Positions 36,346 through 45,397 of a DNA stretch of 64,000 nt are shown here, in pieces; positions within the stretch are counted from its first letter, which is position 1; each line of letters opens with the position of its first letter. The stretch comes from BOKV01 sp049289295 (GTDB lineage Bacteria > Pseudomonadota > Alphaproteobacteria > Rhizobiales > Rhizobiaceae), in NCBI GenBank assembly GCA_049289295.1, contig JBATLL010000075.1, positions 384,947 through 448,946 of the forward strand, written 5' to 3'. The notes beneath the pieces are model-generated. The model was given only the letters and a program-made list of their open reading frames with translations, ran no database searches and was not told where the DNA came from. A program made the position numbers and the translations under genes.

Positions 36346-37302
36346 ATGCGTAGTTATCTAGAGTTCGAAAAGCCGGTCGCCGATATTGAAGGCCGTATTC
36401 ACGAGTTGCGCAACCTTGCGCAGAATGACGAGCATGTGGATTTGTCCGGCGAGATACAGAAGCTGGAACAGAAGGCAGCAGAGACACTCGTTGACCTGTA
36501 TGCAAAGCTGACGCCCTGGCACAAGACCCAGGTCGCGCGCCATGCGGACCGACCGCATTTCAAGCATTATGTCGATGCGCTGATTACCGAGTTCACACCG
36601 CTTTCAGGTGACCGCTACTTTGCCGAAGACCAGGCCGTCATCGCCGGATTTGGCCGGTTTGACGGACAGCCGGTCGCGATCATCGGGCAGGAAAAAGGTT
36701 CCGACACACAAAGCCGCCTCAAGCACAATTTCGGCATGGCAAGACCTGAAGGATACCGCAAAGCGGTGCGCGTGATGGATCTTGCCGGCAGGTTCGGTAT
36801 TCCGGTCCTCACGCTTGTCGATACTGCAGGTGCCTATCCGGGCGTCGGTGCAGAAGAGCGCGGCCAGGCCGAAGCCATTGCCCGCTCGATCGAGAAATGC
36901 CTCAATCTCACGGTGCCGATCATATCGCTGGTGATCGGCGAAGGCGGTTCTGGCGGTGCCATTGCCATTGCGACCGCCAACCGGGTCTACATGCTGGAAC
37001 ATGCGATCTACAGCGTGATTTCACCCGAGGCGGGTGCGTCAATCCTGTGGCGCGATTCCGCGCGGGCAAAGGATGTTGCGACATCCATGAAGATTACCGC
37101 GCAGGATCTCGTTCAGCTCGGGATCGTGGACGGTATCGTCAAGGAACCAGTCGGCGGCGCGCATCGCGATCCCGGCTTCGTGATGGAAGAAGCCGGCAAG
37201 GCCATTCGGGAAGCCCTGAAGGAACTCAACGGCATTGACGGCGAAGATCTCAAACGACTGCGCCGGGAGAAGTTCCTGGCTATTGGCAGAAACCTGGGCT
37301 GA
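36346..37302 (+). CDS. accA: Acetyl-CoA carboxylase carboxyltransferase alpha subunit
   Basis: Alpha subunit of the carboxyltransferase that makes malonyl-CoA for fatty acid synthesis; 318 residues. Seen: N-terminal LEFEKPVADIEGRIHELR, the coiled helical start, RHADRPHFKHYVD, GMARPEGYRKA, VDTAGAYPGVGAEERGQAEAIA and IGEGGSGGAIAIATANRVYMLEHAIYSVISPE in family-typical order. AccD is not adjacent, as usual. Confidence 0.96.
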   Translation: MRSYLEFEKPVADIEGRIHELRNLAQNDEHVDLSGEIQKLEQKAAETLVDLYAKLTPWHKTQVARHADRPHFKHYVDALITEFTPLSGDRYFAEDQAVIAGFGRFDGQPVAIIGQEKGSDTQSRLKHNFGMARPEGYRKAVRVMDLAGRFGIPVLTLVDTAGAYPGVGAEERGQAEAIARSIEKCLNLTVPIISLVIGEGGSGGAIAIATANRVYMLEHAIYSVISPEAGASILWRDSARAKDVATSMKITAQDLVQLGIVDGIVKEPVGGAHRDPGFVMEEAGKAIREALKELNGIDGEDLKRLRREKFLAIGRNLG

Positions 37303-37352
37303 TTGCCGAATTTTCGCCCTTTTGTTGTTCTTCCTCACCCCGTGGGCAAGCC

Positions 37353-37388
37353 TTGCCGGAATTGTGGTAACCTGCTGTAAACCACAAT
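37353..37388 (+). promoter_or_regulatory. Operator-like dyad over a possible promoter
   Basis: Perfect 8-bp inverted repeat ATTGTGGT (37361-37368) and ACCACAAT (37381-37388) with a 12-base spacer, so half-site centres are 20 bases apart, about two helical turns. It overlaps a possible promoter TTGCCG (37353-37358), 17-base spacer, TGTAAA (37376-37381). It stands 80 bases before the L,D-transpeptidase gene. The regulator is not known. Confidence 0.5.
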
Positions 37389-37468
37389 CGATCTAACTGG
37401 CATGATCCGGGCTTCAGGACTCAGGAACAGGCCGAACGGAATCGGCAGATCACTGATCGGTATTCTTG

Positions 37469-38596
37469 ATGGGATTCATTCGCAATACAGGACTGATCTT
37501 CGGTACAGTCGTGATGCTTGTCATCGCGGGGTGCCAGCAGGACGGTATTGGCGGTTTCTATCCCAAGGCTGAAGCGCCGATTCCCGAACGTCTGGTCAAG
37601 GTGATGAAGAGCAAGGGCATGGCCAAGTCATCGCCCATCATGATTCGCATCTACAAGCAGGAGAGTGCTCTCGAAGTCTGGAAGGCCAAGGATACCGGGC
37701 GCTATGACCTGCTTGAAACCTATGAGATTTGCAAGTGGTCCGGCAGGCTCGGCCCGAAGTTCAAGGAAGGTGACAGGCAGGCACCTGAGGGTTTCTACAC
37801 GATCAACCCGTACCAGATGAATCCGAATTCGGACTATCACCTGTCATTCAACATTGGCTTTCCCAATGCATATGACCGCGCGCTCGGGCGCACTGGCACG
37901 CATCTGATGGTGCACGGCGCCTGTTCCTCGGCGGGCTGCTATTCGATGACGGACGAGAAGATCGAGGAAATCTACACGCTGGCAAGAGAGGCCTTCAAGG
38001 GCGGCCAGACGAATTTCCAGGTTCAGGCCTATCCATTCCGCATGAGCCCGGAAAACATGGCTACCCACAAGGACAGCGAGCATTTCGAATTCTGGAAGAT
38101 GCTGAAAGAAGGCAGCGACTATTTCGAGATCACGAAGGTTCCGCCAAAAGTGGACATTTGTGACAAGCGCTACGTCTTCAACCGTCTTGCCGATGAGAAG
38201 GCGAAATTCAAGGCAACCGAAAGCTGCCCGGAAACGACCGTTCCGCCAAGCCTGGCGATGGCCTATGCCGAAAAAAGCTCGAAGGATGAAAAGGTATTTG
38301 CGGAATTCCTGAAGAAGCAGGCGATCCGTGATGCATGGGCAGGGAAGAAGGACGCCGGTCCGACTGCCGCAGAACCCGAATCCTCCCTGGCCAGCGTAGC
38401 ACCCGCAAGCGACGAAAGCGCAGCAGCCAATTCCCAGCCCGTTGAACAGGTTGCTGAACCGGCTGCGACCGCAAGCGGCGACGTTGTTCCGGTTCCTGCG
38501 CCAAATCCACGTGCACAGCCGCAAATCGTCGAAGAGCCGAAGAAGAAGTCCTTCTTCAGCTGGCTGAAGCCCCGGCGCTCGCAGGATCAGGAATAG
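37469..38596 (+). CDS. YkuD-type L,D-transpeptidase lipoprotein
   Basis: Predicted murein L,D-transpeptidase-like protein, 375 residues, related to YafK/DpaA-type YkuD proteins. Seen: signal peptide ending in the lipobox VIAGC, KVMKSKGM, KQESALEVWK, and the YkuD active site MVHGACSSAGCYSMTD with the catalytic cysteine in the second CYS position. After the catalytic domain follows a Pro/Ala/Ser-rich tail of about 90 residues and a basic C-terminus (KSFFSWLKPRRSQ). ATG at 37469 is chosen over a TTG at 37466. Acts in the periplasm on peptidoglycan (inferred). Confidence 0.85.
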   Translation: MGFIRNTGLIFGTVVMLVIAGCQQDGIGGFYPKAEAPIPERLVKVMKSKGMAKSSPIMIRIYKQESALEVWKAKDTGRYDLLETYEICKWSGRLGPKFKEGDRQAPEGFYTINPYQMNPNSDYHLSFNIGFPNAYDRALGRTGTHLMVHGACSSAGCYSMTDEKIEEIYTLAREAFKGGQTNFQVQAYPFRMSPENMATHKDSEHFEFWKMLKEGSDYFEITKVPPKVDICDKRYVFNRLADEKAKFKATESCPETTVPPSLAMAYAEKSSKDEKVFAEFLKKQAIRDAWAGKKDAGPTAAEPESSLASVAPASDESAAANSQPVEQVAEPAATASGDVVPVPAPNPRAQPQIVEEPKKKSFFSWLKPRRSQDQE

Positions 38597-38611
38597 GGCC
38601 GGTCCCAGCGC

Positions 38612-39118
38612 ATGACACAATTCATGGAGCCGAGGCGGTACGAAAGTTTCGAGGCTGCCCTGAAATCAGCCTATGAAGAGGAGATCGCGGGCGAGGCCTA
38701 TTTCCAGCGCCTTGCCGATCACCATACGGGCAAGGCCGCCCAGGCACTGCAGATCATGTCTCGGATCGAGACCGCCACCGTTGCAGCCGTGCTGCCAGTG
38801 CTGAAGCGGCACTCAGTCAATCCAATGGATGGGGTGGCGTTGCGCGCGGCGGGAATCGCGGAAGCCGATGAAAGGGCATTGGCAAGCTGGCACGAACTGC
38901 TGACAGACATGGTGCGCCGCTATCCCGTCTACACTACCGAATTCCAGCAACTGGTATCCATGGCGCCGCAAGCCGAACGGAAGCTATTGTCATTGCTGAC
39001 ATTCCATGAAGAGGCATTGCTCAGGTTCGCGGAACTCGAACTGCAAGGCAGCGCTGAAAGCGTCTCAGTGCTCGAAAACTGCCTCAAAAAGATAAGGCAA
39101 TCCAACCCGGGCGCGTAA
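38612..39118 (+). CDS. Ferritin-like helical protein
   Basis: 168-residue, predominantly helical protein. Helix 1 has YEEEIAGEAYFQRLADHH and helix 4 has LLTFHEEALLRFAELEL, the pattern of ferritin-like/rubrerythrin-type four-helix bundles. A complete pair of ExxH motifs is not evident, so a diiron site is uncertain. It starts 15 bases after the transpeptidase gene and converges on secA (11 bases between stops). Function unknown; a tRNA-modifying MiaE-type or iron-storage role is possible but unsupported. Confidence 0.7.
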   Translation: MTQFMEPRRYESFEAALKSAYEEEIAGEAYFQRLADHHTGKAAQALQIMSRIETATVAAVLPVLKRHSVNPMDGVALRAAGIAEADERALASWHELLTDMVRRYPVYTTEFQQLVSMAPQAERKLLSLLTFHEEALLRFAELELQGSAESVSVLENCLKKIRQSNPGA

Positions 39119-39129
39119 GGCTTGCAGCC

Positions 39130-42100
39130 TTAGACGAACTTGCCGTGGCAGTGCTTGTATTTCAGGCCTGAACCACAGGGGCATTGCTCGTTGCGTCCAA
39201 CCTTGCCCCAACTATCGGGGTTTTGCGGGTCGCGTTCCTGAGTTGAGGAGCCGTCAGAGACATCAAGCATGGCTGGCGATGGATGGTTTTCATGCATTTC
39301 CAGCGGTTCTGGTTCCGGTTCTTCTGCAGCCTGACGGACAACTTCCACCCGCATCATCTGAGCCGTAACTGCCTGGCGCAGGTTGCCAAGCAGTGCCTGG
39401 AACAGTTCGAAGCTCTCCGACTTGTACTCGTTGAGTGGGTCGCGCTGTGCATATCCGCGGAAGCCGATAACCGAGCGCAGGTGATCAAGATTCACCAGAT
39501 GCTCCCGCCACAGGTGGTCGAGCGTCTGGAGCAGCACTGATTTCTGCACATACTTGGTGACTTCGGGGCCAAAACGATCCGTGCGCTCCTTCGAGGCATT
39601 GTCGGCTGCTTCGCCTATGCGCTCGCGCACCTGTTCCTCGTCGATGCCTTCTTCCTGGAACCAGTCCTCGATCGGCAGGTCCAGGTTGAGGTAGGTTGCG
39701 ACGCCCTCCTTGAGGCCCTTGCCGTCCCATTGTTCGGCGTAGGCACGTTCGGGGATGTGCTTGGTAACGAGATCCTCGATCACCTCGTGGCGCATGTCTT
39801 CGATGGTTTCGGAAAGATCGTCACCCTTCATCAGATCGATGCGCTGCTCGAACACGACTTTTCGCTGATCGTTCATTACGTCGTCGAACTTCAAAAGGTT
39901 CTTGCGGATGTCGAAGTTGCGGGCTTCGACCTTCTTCTGCGCCTTTTCGAGTGCCTTGTTGATCCATGGATGTGTGATGGCCTCGTCTTCCTTCAGGCCC
40001 AGGCGCTGCAGCATGCTGTCCATGCGCTCGGATCCGAAGATGCGCATCAGGTCATCCTGCAGGGACAGGAAGAATTTCGAATGGCCCGGATCGCCCTGGC
40101 GACCGGAGCGGCCGCGCAGCTGATTGTCAATGCGGCGGCTTTCATGGCGTTCGGTGCCAATGACATAAAGGCCGCCAGCTTCCAGCGCCTTGCGCTTCAG
40201 CGCTTCTATCTCGCTGCGGATATTTGCTTCCTTCTCGACCCTTGCCTTGCCAGCAGGTACGTCGGCAAGTTCCGCTGCCACACGCATGTCGAAATTGCCG
40301 CCAAGCTGAATATCGGTTCCGCGACCAGCCATGTTGGTGGCAATGGTAACTGCACCCGGTACGCCTGCCTGTGCGACGATGAAGGCTTCCTGCTCATGAT
40401 AGCGGGCGTTGAGGACCTGGAAATCCTTGATGCCTTCCTTGCGCAGCCGTTCGGCAAGCAGTTCGGACTTCTCGATGGAGGTCGTGCCAACCAGCACCGG
40501 CTGGTTGCGCTCCCGGCATTCACGAATGAGATGCACGATGGCGCGGTACTTCTCCTCGGTCGTGCGGTAAACCTCGTCATCTTCGTCGACACGCTTGACC
40601 GGCAGGTTGGTAGGCACTTCGACAACGTCGAGGCCGTAGATGTCCATCAGTTCCTCGGCTTCGGTCATGGCCGTTCCGGTCATGCCTGACAGCTTGGAAT
40701 AGAGCCGGAAGTAATTCTGGAATGTGATCGATGCCAGGGTCTGGTTTTCCGGCTGGATCGCCACATGCTCCTTTGCTTCCAGCGCCTGATGCAGGCCTTC
40801 GGAGTAGCGCCGACCGGGCATCATGCGACCGGTGAATTCGTCGATGATGACAATTTCATTGTTGCGAACGATGTAATCCTTGTCCTTCTGGAACATCTTG
40901 TGCGCCTTGAGCGCATTGTTGATGTGATGGACTATGGCGACATTCTCGACATCGTACAGTGAATCGCCCTTGAGAAGGTCGGCGTCGCGCAGTCTGGCTT
41001 CGAGCCGCTCGTTGCCGACTTCAGTGAAGGTGACACTGCGCTGCTTCTCGTCAAGTTCATAGTCGTCCGGGTCGATGCCGGGAATGAACTTGTCGATTGT
41101 GACGTAGAGTTCCGAGCGGTCTTCCAGCGGGCCGGAAATGATCAGCGGTGTACGCGCCTCGTCGACAAGAATCGAGTCTACCTCGTCGACAATCGCATAA
41201 TTGTAGACCGGCTTGAGATCGGCATCGTCGCCTGGTGCCACGGAAGCGCCGCCGCTGATATCGAGGCGCTGGAATATCTGCAACAGCTTGCCTTGATAAT
41301 CGCTCTCGGCCAATGGTCTAGCGGCAGACTGGACTTCCATGGTAATCGCATCGATATCGTCAAAGCCTGATCCGATTTCATCAGAACGGCGCTGCCAGGA
41401 TGCGGCGTCGTCGCCAGCAAGCCGGTAGGTAGAAATCCATTTTTTAACCTCGTTGGCCAATCCGAAATAGGCGCTGCGGATGCGCTGAAGAGCAGAAAGA
41501 ATATTCTGCCGGAGGTCATCTTCGGAGGCAGACTTGTCTTCCCTCATGCGCGCGATTGAACCCAAATCCTCCCAGACCGCCCTCGGGAACAGTCGGTAGC
41601 CCTGCTGCACCATGTCGGTAAGGCTGTGCTTCATGTTGTCGCGCAGATAGTCGAAGCCGAACTCGTTGTTCGTGCCGTAGGTGATGTCACAGGCATAGGC
41701 GGCGCGGCGTTCATCGTCATCAAGGCCATGCACGATGACGCCGACGGAGAGGCCGAGATATTCGTAGATCTTTCCCATCCACTCGGAGTCGCGCTTGGCA
41801 AGGTAGTCGTTCACGGTAACGACGTGCACGCCCTTGCCTTCCAGAGCGTTGAGATAGACCGGAAGAGTGGCGACAAGCGTCTTGCCTTCACCGGTCCGCA
41901 TTTCGGCAATAGATCCGCGATCAAGGATCATGCCGCCGACGAGCTGTACGTCGAAATGACGCATGCCAAGGGCGCGCCTGCCAGCTTCGCGAACGACTGC
42001 GAAAGCGGGAACCAGAACATCCTCAAGCTTGGTGCCATCTGCAAGCTGCTTGCGGAATTCGGCGGTCTTTGCCTTGAGCGCTTCGTCGCTGAGCGCCTCC

Positions 42101-42210
42101 ATCTCGGCTTCGAGCGCATTGATCTGCTCGACTTTCGGCTGCAAAGCCTTGATTTGCCGGTCATTGGAGGAGCCAAAGACCTTGCGTGCAATACCACCGA
42201 AAATGCCCAT
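39130..42210 (-). CDS. secA: Preprotein translocase ATPase SecA with large insertion
   Basis: Motor ATPase of the Sec pathway, driving preproteins through SecYEG. 1026 residues; alphaproteobacterial SecA is usually about 900. Seen: Walker A MRTGEGKT (104-111), YLRDNM (188-193), Walker B region VDEVDSILVDEARTPL (341-356), NBD2 motifs GTDIQLGGNF and ERHESRRIDNQLRGRSGRQGD, and the C-terminal zinc-binding CPCGSGLKYKHCH. About 131 residues (206-336) are inserted between VQQG and NYAIVDEVD, inside NBD1; removing them restores about 895 residues. The frame is uninterrupted, so the insertion is likely translated. Confidence 0.96.
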   Translation of the reverse strand: MGIFGGIARKVFGSSNDRQIKALQPKVEQINALEAEMEALSDEALKAKTAEFRKQLADGTKLEDVLVPAFAVVREAGRRALGMRHFDVQLVGGMILDRGSIAEMRTGEGKTLVATLPVYLNALEGKGVHVVTVNDYLAKRDSEWMGKIYEYLGLSVGVIVHGLDDDERRAAYACDITYGTNNEFGFDYLRDNMKHSLTDMVQQGYRLFPRAVWEDLGSIARMREDKSASEDDLRQNILSALQRIRSAYFGLANEVKKWISTYRLAGDDAASWQRRSDEIGSGFDDIDAITMEVQSAARPLAESDYQGKLLQIFQRLDISGGASVAPGDDADLKPVYNYAIVDEVDSILVDEARTPLIISGPLEDRSELYVTIDKFIPGIDPDDYELDEKQRSVTFTEVGNERLEARLRDADLLKGDSLYDVENVAIVHHINNALKAHKMFQKDKDYIVRNNEIVIIDEFTGRMMPGRRYSEGLHQALEAKEHVAIQPENQTLASITFQNYFRLYSKLSGMTGTAMTEAEELMDIYGLDVVEVPTNLPVKRVDEDDEVYRTTEEKYRAIVHLIRECRERNQPVLVGTTSIEKSELLAERLRKEGIKDFQVLNARYHEQEAFIVAQAGVPGAVTIATNMAGRGTDIQLGGNFDMRVAAELADVPAGKARVEKEANIRSEIEALKRKALEAGGLYVIGTERHESRRIDNQLRGRSGRQGDPGHSKFFLSLQDDLMRIFGSERMDSMLQRLGLKEDEAITHPWINKALEKAQKKVEARNFDIRKNLLKFDDVMNDQRKVVFEQRIDLMKGDDLSETIEDMRHEVIEDLVTKHIPERAYAEQWDGKGLKEGVATYLNLDLPIEDWFQEEGIDEEQVRERIGEAADNASKERTDRFGPEVTKYVQKSVLLQTLDHLWREHLVNLDHLRSVIGFRGYAQRDPLNEYKSESFELFQALLGNLRQAVTAQMMRVEVVRQAAEEPEPEPLEMHENHPSPAMLDVSDGSSTQERDPQNPDSWGKVGRNEQCPCGSGLKYKHCHGKFV

Positions 42211-42228
42211 TGAGGCCTCTCATTGACT

Positions 42229-42247
42229 GCCTGAAACGGTATCAGGC
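42229..42247 (-). promoter_or_regulatory. Hairpin in secA leader
   Basis: Inverted repeat GCCTGA (42229-42234) and TCAGGC (42242-42247) with a 7-base spacer, 19-37 bases upstream of the secA ATG. As RNA on the minus strand it would form a 6-bp hairpin close to the ribosome site and might influence secA translation. No secM-like gene precedes secA. Low confidence. Confidence 0.3.
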
Positions 42248-42475
42248 AAATATCCGATAAAGGAAACCGCAGCCGGACACCCGGCTCGATGCTTTACCCG
42301 CAGTGCTCAGGCGTTGTGAAACTTTCTGGACGACAGGTGTCTGGACAGATAAGAGGGGGCAAATGGCTTGTCAACGTTGAGCCGCTGTCCTCGTTTTGTG
42401 AACAAATCACGCAGCGAACCCGGTTTGCCGGCAGGACAGCGCAGTTTTCCGCGGAATTTTCACAGGAGGCTACTG

Positions 42476-43351
42476 ATGCAACTCTCCGCTCGCCCCGCCC
42501 GCAACCGGGCAAACACGGTTTTCGTTGTGGCAGTTGCGCTCGGCCTGGCCTTGCCTGTCATGGCGACAAGTGCGGTGGCTCAGGAAGCTGTCATTGCCAG
42601 GATCGGCGATGTCACCATCACGGAACGCGAATTGGCGTTTGCGCAGGCAGACCTGGGCGAGCAATTTGCCAAGGTGCCGGAAGAACAGCGCAAGGCAGCA
42701 GTGCTCAACGCCCTGCTCGACATCAAGGTTCTGGCCAAGGCGGCCGAGGATGCAGGACTTGCCGATGACGAGAATTTCAAGGCGAGAATGGCGTTTCTCC
42801 GGGATCGCGCTCTTCACAATGCTTTTTTCCAGGATCGCGCCATGAACATGGTCAGCGATGATGAGGTCCAGGCGCGCTACGACAAGGAAGTCGGTGCGGC
42901 AGAACCCCAGAAGGAAGTTCGTGCACGCCACATTCTTCTCAAGTCAAAGGAAGAAGCGGAAGCCGTTATCGCGGAACTCGACGGGGGCAAGGATTTTGCG
43001 ACCGTTGCCAGGGAGAAGTCCACTGGCCCAAGCGGTCCTGACGGCGGCGATCTAGGCTATTTCACAAAGGGCCGCATGGTGCCTGAATTCGAAGCGGCCG
43101 CCTTCGCCCTTGAAAAGGGTGCCTATACAAAGGAGCCAGTCCAGACCCAGTTTGGCTGGCATGTCATCATCAAGGAAGATGAACGCGATGCGACACCCCC
43201 CCCGTTTGACCAGGTAAAGGATCAGGTGCGCCAGCTGCTTTTGCAGGAAAAATATGTCGAACTGGTCAGGAACGCCCGTGACAGCGCGCCGATCGAGATT
43301 CTTGACGAGACGCTGAAGTCACAGCTCGAAGCAGCCGGAATGCTGAAGTAA
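42476..43351 (+). CDS. Periplasmic parvulin-type peptidyl-prolyl isomerase
   Basis: Folding catalyst of 291 residues, PrsA/SurA/PpiD-like. Seen: N-terminal signal peptide ending AQEA, a SurA-like helical region, and one parvulin domain (EVRARHILLKSKEEAEAVI...GGDLGYFTKGRMVPEFEAAAF...QTQFGWHVIIKED). ATG at 42476 follows AGGAGG; a start at 42368 would add 36 residues before the signal peptide. Divergent from secA and 32 bases before argJ; the secA-isomerase-argJ order is common in this group. Confidence 0.92.
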   Translation: MQLSARPARNRANTVFVVAVALGLALPVMATSAVAQEAVIARIGDVTITERELAFAQADLGEQFAKVPEEQRKAAVLNALLDIKVLAKAAEDAGLADDENFKARMAFLRDRALHNAFFQDRAMNMVSDDEVQARYDKEVGAAEPQKEVRARHILLKSKEEAEAVIAELDGGKDFATVAREKSTGPSGPDGGDLGYFTKGRMVPEFEAAAFALEKGAYTKEPVQTQFGWHVIIKEDERDATPPPFDQVKDQVRQLLLQEKYVELVRNARDSAPIEILDETLKSQLEAAGMLK

Positions 43352-43383
43352 CCGATAGCCAACCCGTAAACAGGTCAGTCACC

Positions 43384-44613
43384 ATGAGCGCCAAGATTTC
43401 ACCGCTTGCACCCAAGATCATTCCACAGCTGCCTGCGCTGGCTGGTGTTCGCCTTGGAAGTGTCGAGGCGGGGATTCGCTATCGCAACCGGCGTGATCTT
43501 GCAGTTATTGCCTTTGATCACCCGGCTCAGGTTGCCGGTGTCTTCACGCGCTCGAAATGCCCTTCTGCCCCGGTGGACTGGTGCCGCAAGAACCTGTCGG
43601 GCGGCAAGGCCCGCGTGGTTGTCATCAATTCCGGCAATGCGAATGCCTTTACCGGCAAGAATGGTGTTGCAAGCGTGAAACAGTCCGCAGCCTCGGCTGC
43701 CGATGCCTTTTCCTGCCGCAAGGCGGAAGTGTTCCTTGCCTCGACCGGTGTCATTGGTGAGCCGCTTGATGCCGACAAGATTACCGCCGCCCTTCCTGCG
43801 CTCGTGACCGGCGCATCCGAAGATGGCTGGGCGGCAACCGCACAGGCAATCATGACCACCGACACCTTTCCGAAACTGGCAACCGGTACTTTCAAGGTTG
43901 GCGGACGTACCTACACGGTGAATGGCATCGCCAAGGGTGCGGGAATGATTCAGCCCGACATGGCAACCATGCTGTCTTTCGTGGTGACTGACCTGCCGGT
44001 GGCATCTTCCATCCTGCAGACCATTCTCAGGAAGAATGTGGATCCCACCTTCAACGCCATAACGGTTGATAGCGACACATCGACAAGCGATACGCTTCTG
44101 CTGTTTTCGGCCTGCAACGGCGAAAAGCCGATCAGGGATGCGAAGTCTGAAGCCGTGACGCTCCTGTCGAAGACGCTGCGCGGCGTCCTGCATCAGCTGG
44201 CGATGATGGTCGTGCGAGATGGCGAAGGTGCCACCAAGCATGTCGGCATCACAGTGAGCGGTGCAAAATCGGGCAAGTCGGCCAAACGGATTGCGCTTTC
44301 GATTGCCAATTCGCCGCTGTTCAAGACGGCTATTGCCGGGGAGGACGCCAACTGGGGTCGTATCGTGATGGCGATCGGCAAGGCAGGGGAACCGGCAGAT
44401 CGAGATTCCGTTGCGATCTGGTTCGGTGACGTCAGGGTGGCTGTTCATGGTCAGCGTGACCCTTCCTATGATGAGGCAACTGTTTCCGGCATCATGAAGA
44501 AGGACGAGATCGAGGTGCGGGTGAGCGTGGGTTCCGGCAAGGGCAAGGCCACGGTGTGGACCTGCGATCTCACAAAGGAATATGTGGCGATCAATGGCGA
44601 CTATCGCAGTTGA
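43384..44613 (+). CDS. argJ: Bifunctional ornithine acetyltransferase / N-acetylglutamate synthase
   Basis: Arginine biosynthesis enzyme that recycles the acetyl group from N-acetylornithine to glutamate; 409 residues. Seen: VINSGNANAFTG, ASTGVIGEPL and the autocleavage segment KGAGMIQPDMATMLSF, where the conserved threonine of MATML becomes the nucleophile of the beta chain. C-terminus DLTKEYVAINGDYRS is typical. The next gene begins just after the stop. Confidence 0.95.
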   Translation: MSAKISPLAPKIIPQLPALAGVRLGSVEAGIRYRNRRDLAVIAFDHPAQVAGVFTRSKCPSAPVDWCRKNLSGGKARVVVINSGNANAFTGKNGVASVKQSAASAADAFSCRKAEVFLASTGVIGEPLDADKITAALPALVTGASEDGWAATAQAIMTTDTFPKLATGTFKVGGRTYTVNGIAKGAGMIQPDMATMLSFVVTDLPVASSILQTILRKNVDPTFNAITVDSDTSTSDTLLLFSACNGEKPIRDAKSEAVTLLSKTLRGVLHQLAMMVVRDGEGATKHVGITVSGAKSGKSAKRIALSIANSPLFKTAIAGEDANWGRIVMAIGKAGEPADRDSVAIWFGDVRVAVHGQRDPSYDEATVSGIMKKDEIEVRVSVGSGKGKATVWTCDLTKEYVAINGDYRS

Positions 44614-44644
44614 GCGTGAATCGATACGTCAAGTAGGCACAGCA

Positions 44645-45397
44645 ATGCGTGACCTGGCCACCGTCAGACGGCTTGAAGCCGCAGGATTTTGTGCCTTTCC
44701 TGCCGGCAGTGTGCGCTATGATGGCACATGGGCATTGCGCACGACAAAAGGCGTTCCCGCAAAGCGCGTCAATTCGATCAATCCGCTCGATCCCAACGAT
44801 ACGATTGACTTCGACACGAGGATCGCCCGGGCTTCGGAACTGTTCCGCGAGCAGGGCCAGGAAATGATCTTCCGTATATCGCCGCTTGCGCCAGACGTGC
44901 TTGTGGATCACCTGCAGCGTTCGGGCTGGTGCAGCTTTGATGAAAGCATCGTCATGGCAGGAGCCCTGTCCGCCGACCTGGGCAATGGTAGAGCGGGCGA
45001 GCCGGTTGGTGATGCGGTGGCGTGGGCGGAAGCGATGATGAAGATAGAGCAACGCGACGCGTCCGGCGTTCCTGCACTGGTTCAATCGATCGCTGCGGCT
45101 CGCGGAGCGACCGGTCTTTTCCTGACCAAAGACCCGGATGGCCATCCGACAAGCACGGTGCGCTGTGTCGCGGACCTGGGTTTGGCGGGCATCTTCGAAC
45201 TGGCAACCGACAGCAATTGCCGAAGGCGTGGATACGGCCGCGCAATATTGTCGGGGGCGCTTTCCTGGGCCAGGGCAAGGGGTGCCAGCACAGCATGGCT
45301 GCAGGTGACTGCCGTCAATGCGCCAGCAATAAGCCTTTACCAGCAGATGGGAATGCACGAAGTCTATCGCTATTCCTACTGGAGGAAGGCGAAATGA
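44645..45397 (+). CDS. GNAT-family N-acetyltransferase
   Basis: 250-residue predicted acyl-CoA-dependent acetyltransferase. The C-terminal half carries the GNAT core: acetyl-CoA motif CRRRGYGRAILSGALSWA and LQVTAVNAPAISLYQQMGM. The N-terminal half has no recognised domain. ATG at 44645 is preferred because an alternative ATG at 44594 would overlap argJ by 20 bases; both are possible. The ATGA overlap with mutT shows coupling. Substrate unknown. Confidence 0.8.
   Translation: MRDLATVRRLEAAGFCAFPAGSVRYDGTWALRTTKGVPAKRVNSINPLDPNDTIDFDTRIARASELFREQGQEMIFRISPLAPDVLVDHLQRSGWCSFDESIVMAGALSADLGNGRAGEPVGDAVAWAEAMMKIEQRDASGVPALVQSIAAARGATGLFLTKDPDGHPTSTVRCVADLGLAGIFELATDSNCRRRGYGRAILSGALSWARARGASTAWLQVTAVNAPAISLYQQMGMHEVYRYSYWRKAK

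Noticed and set aside
41203..41595. SecA insertion as an intein or mobile element
   Set aside because: No intein splice residues, no homing endonuclease motif, too short for most inteins, no flanking repeats, and base composition similar to the rest of the gene.
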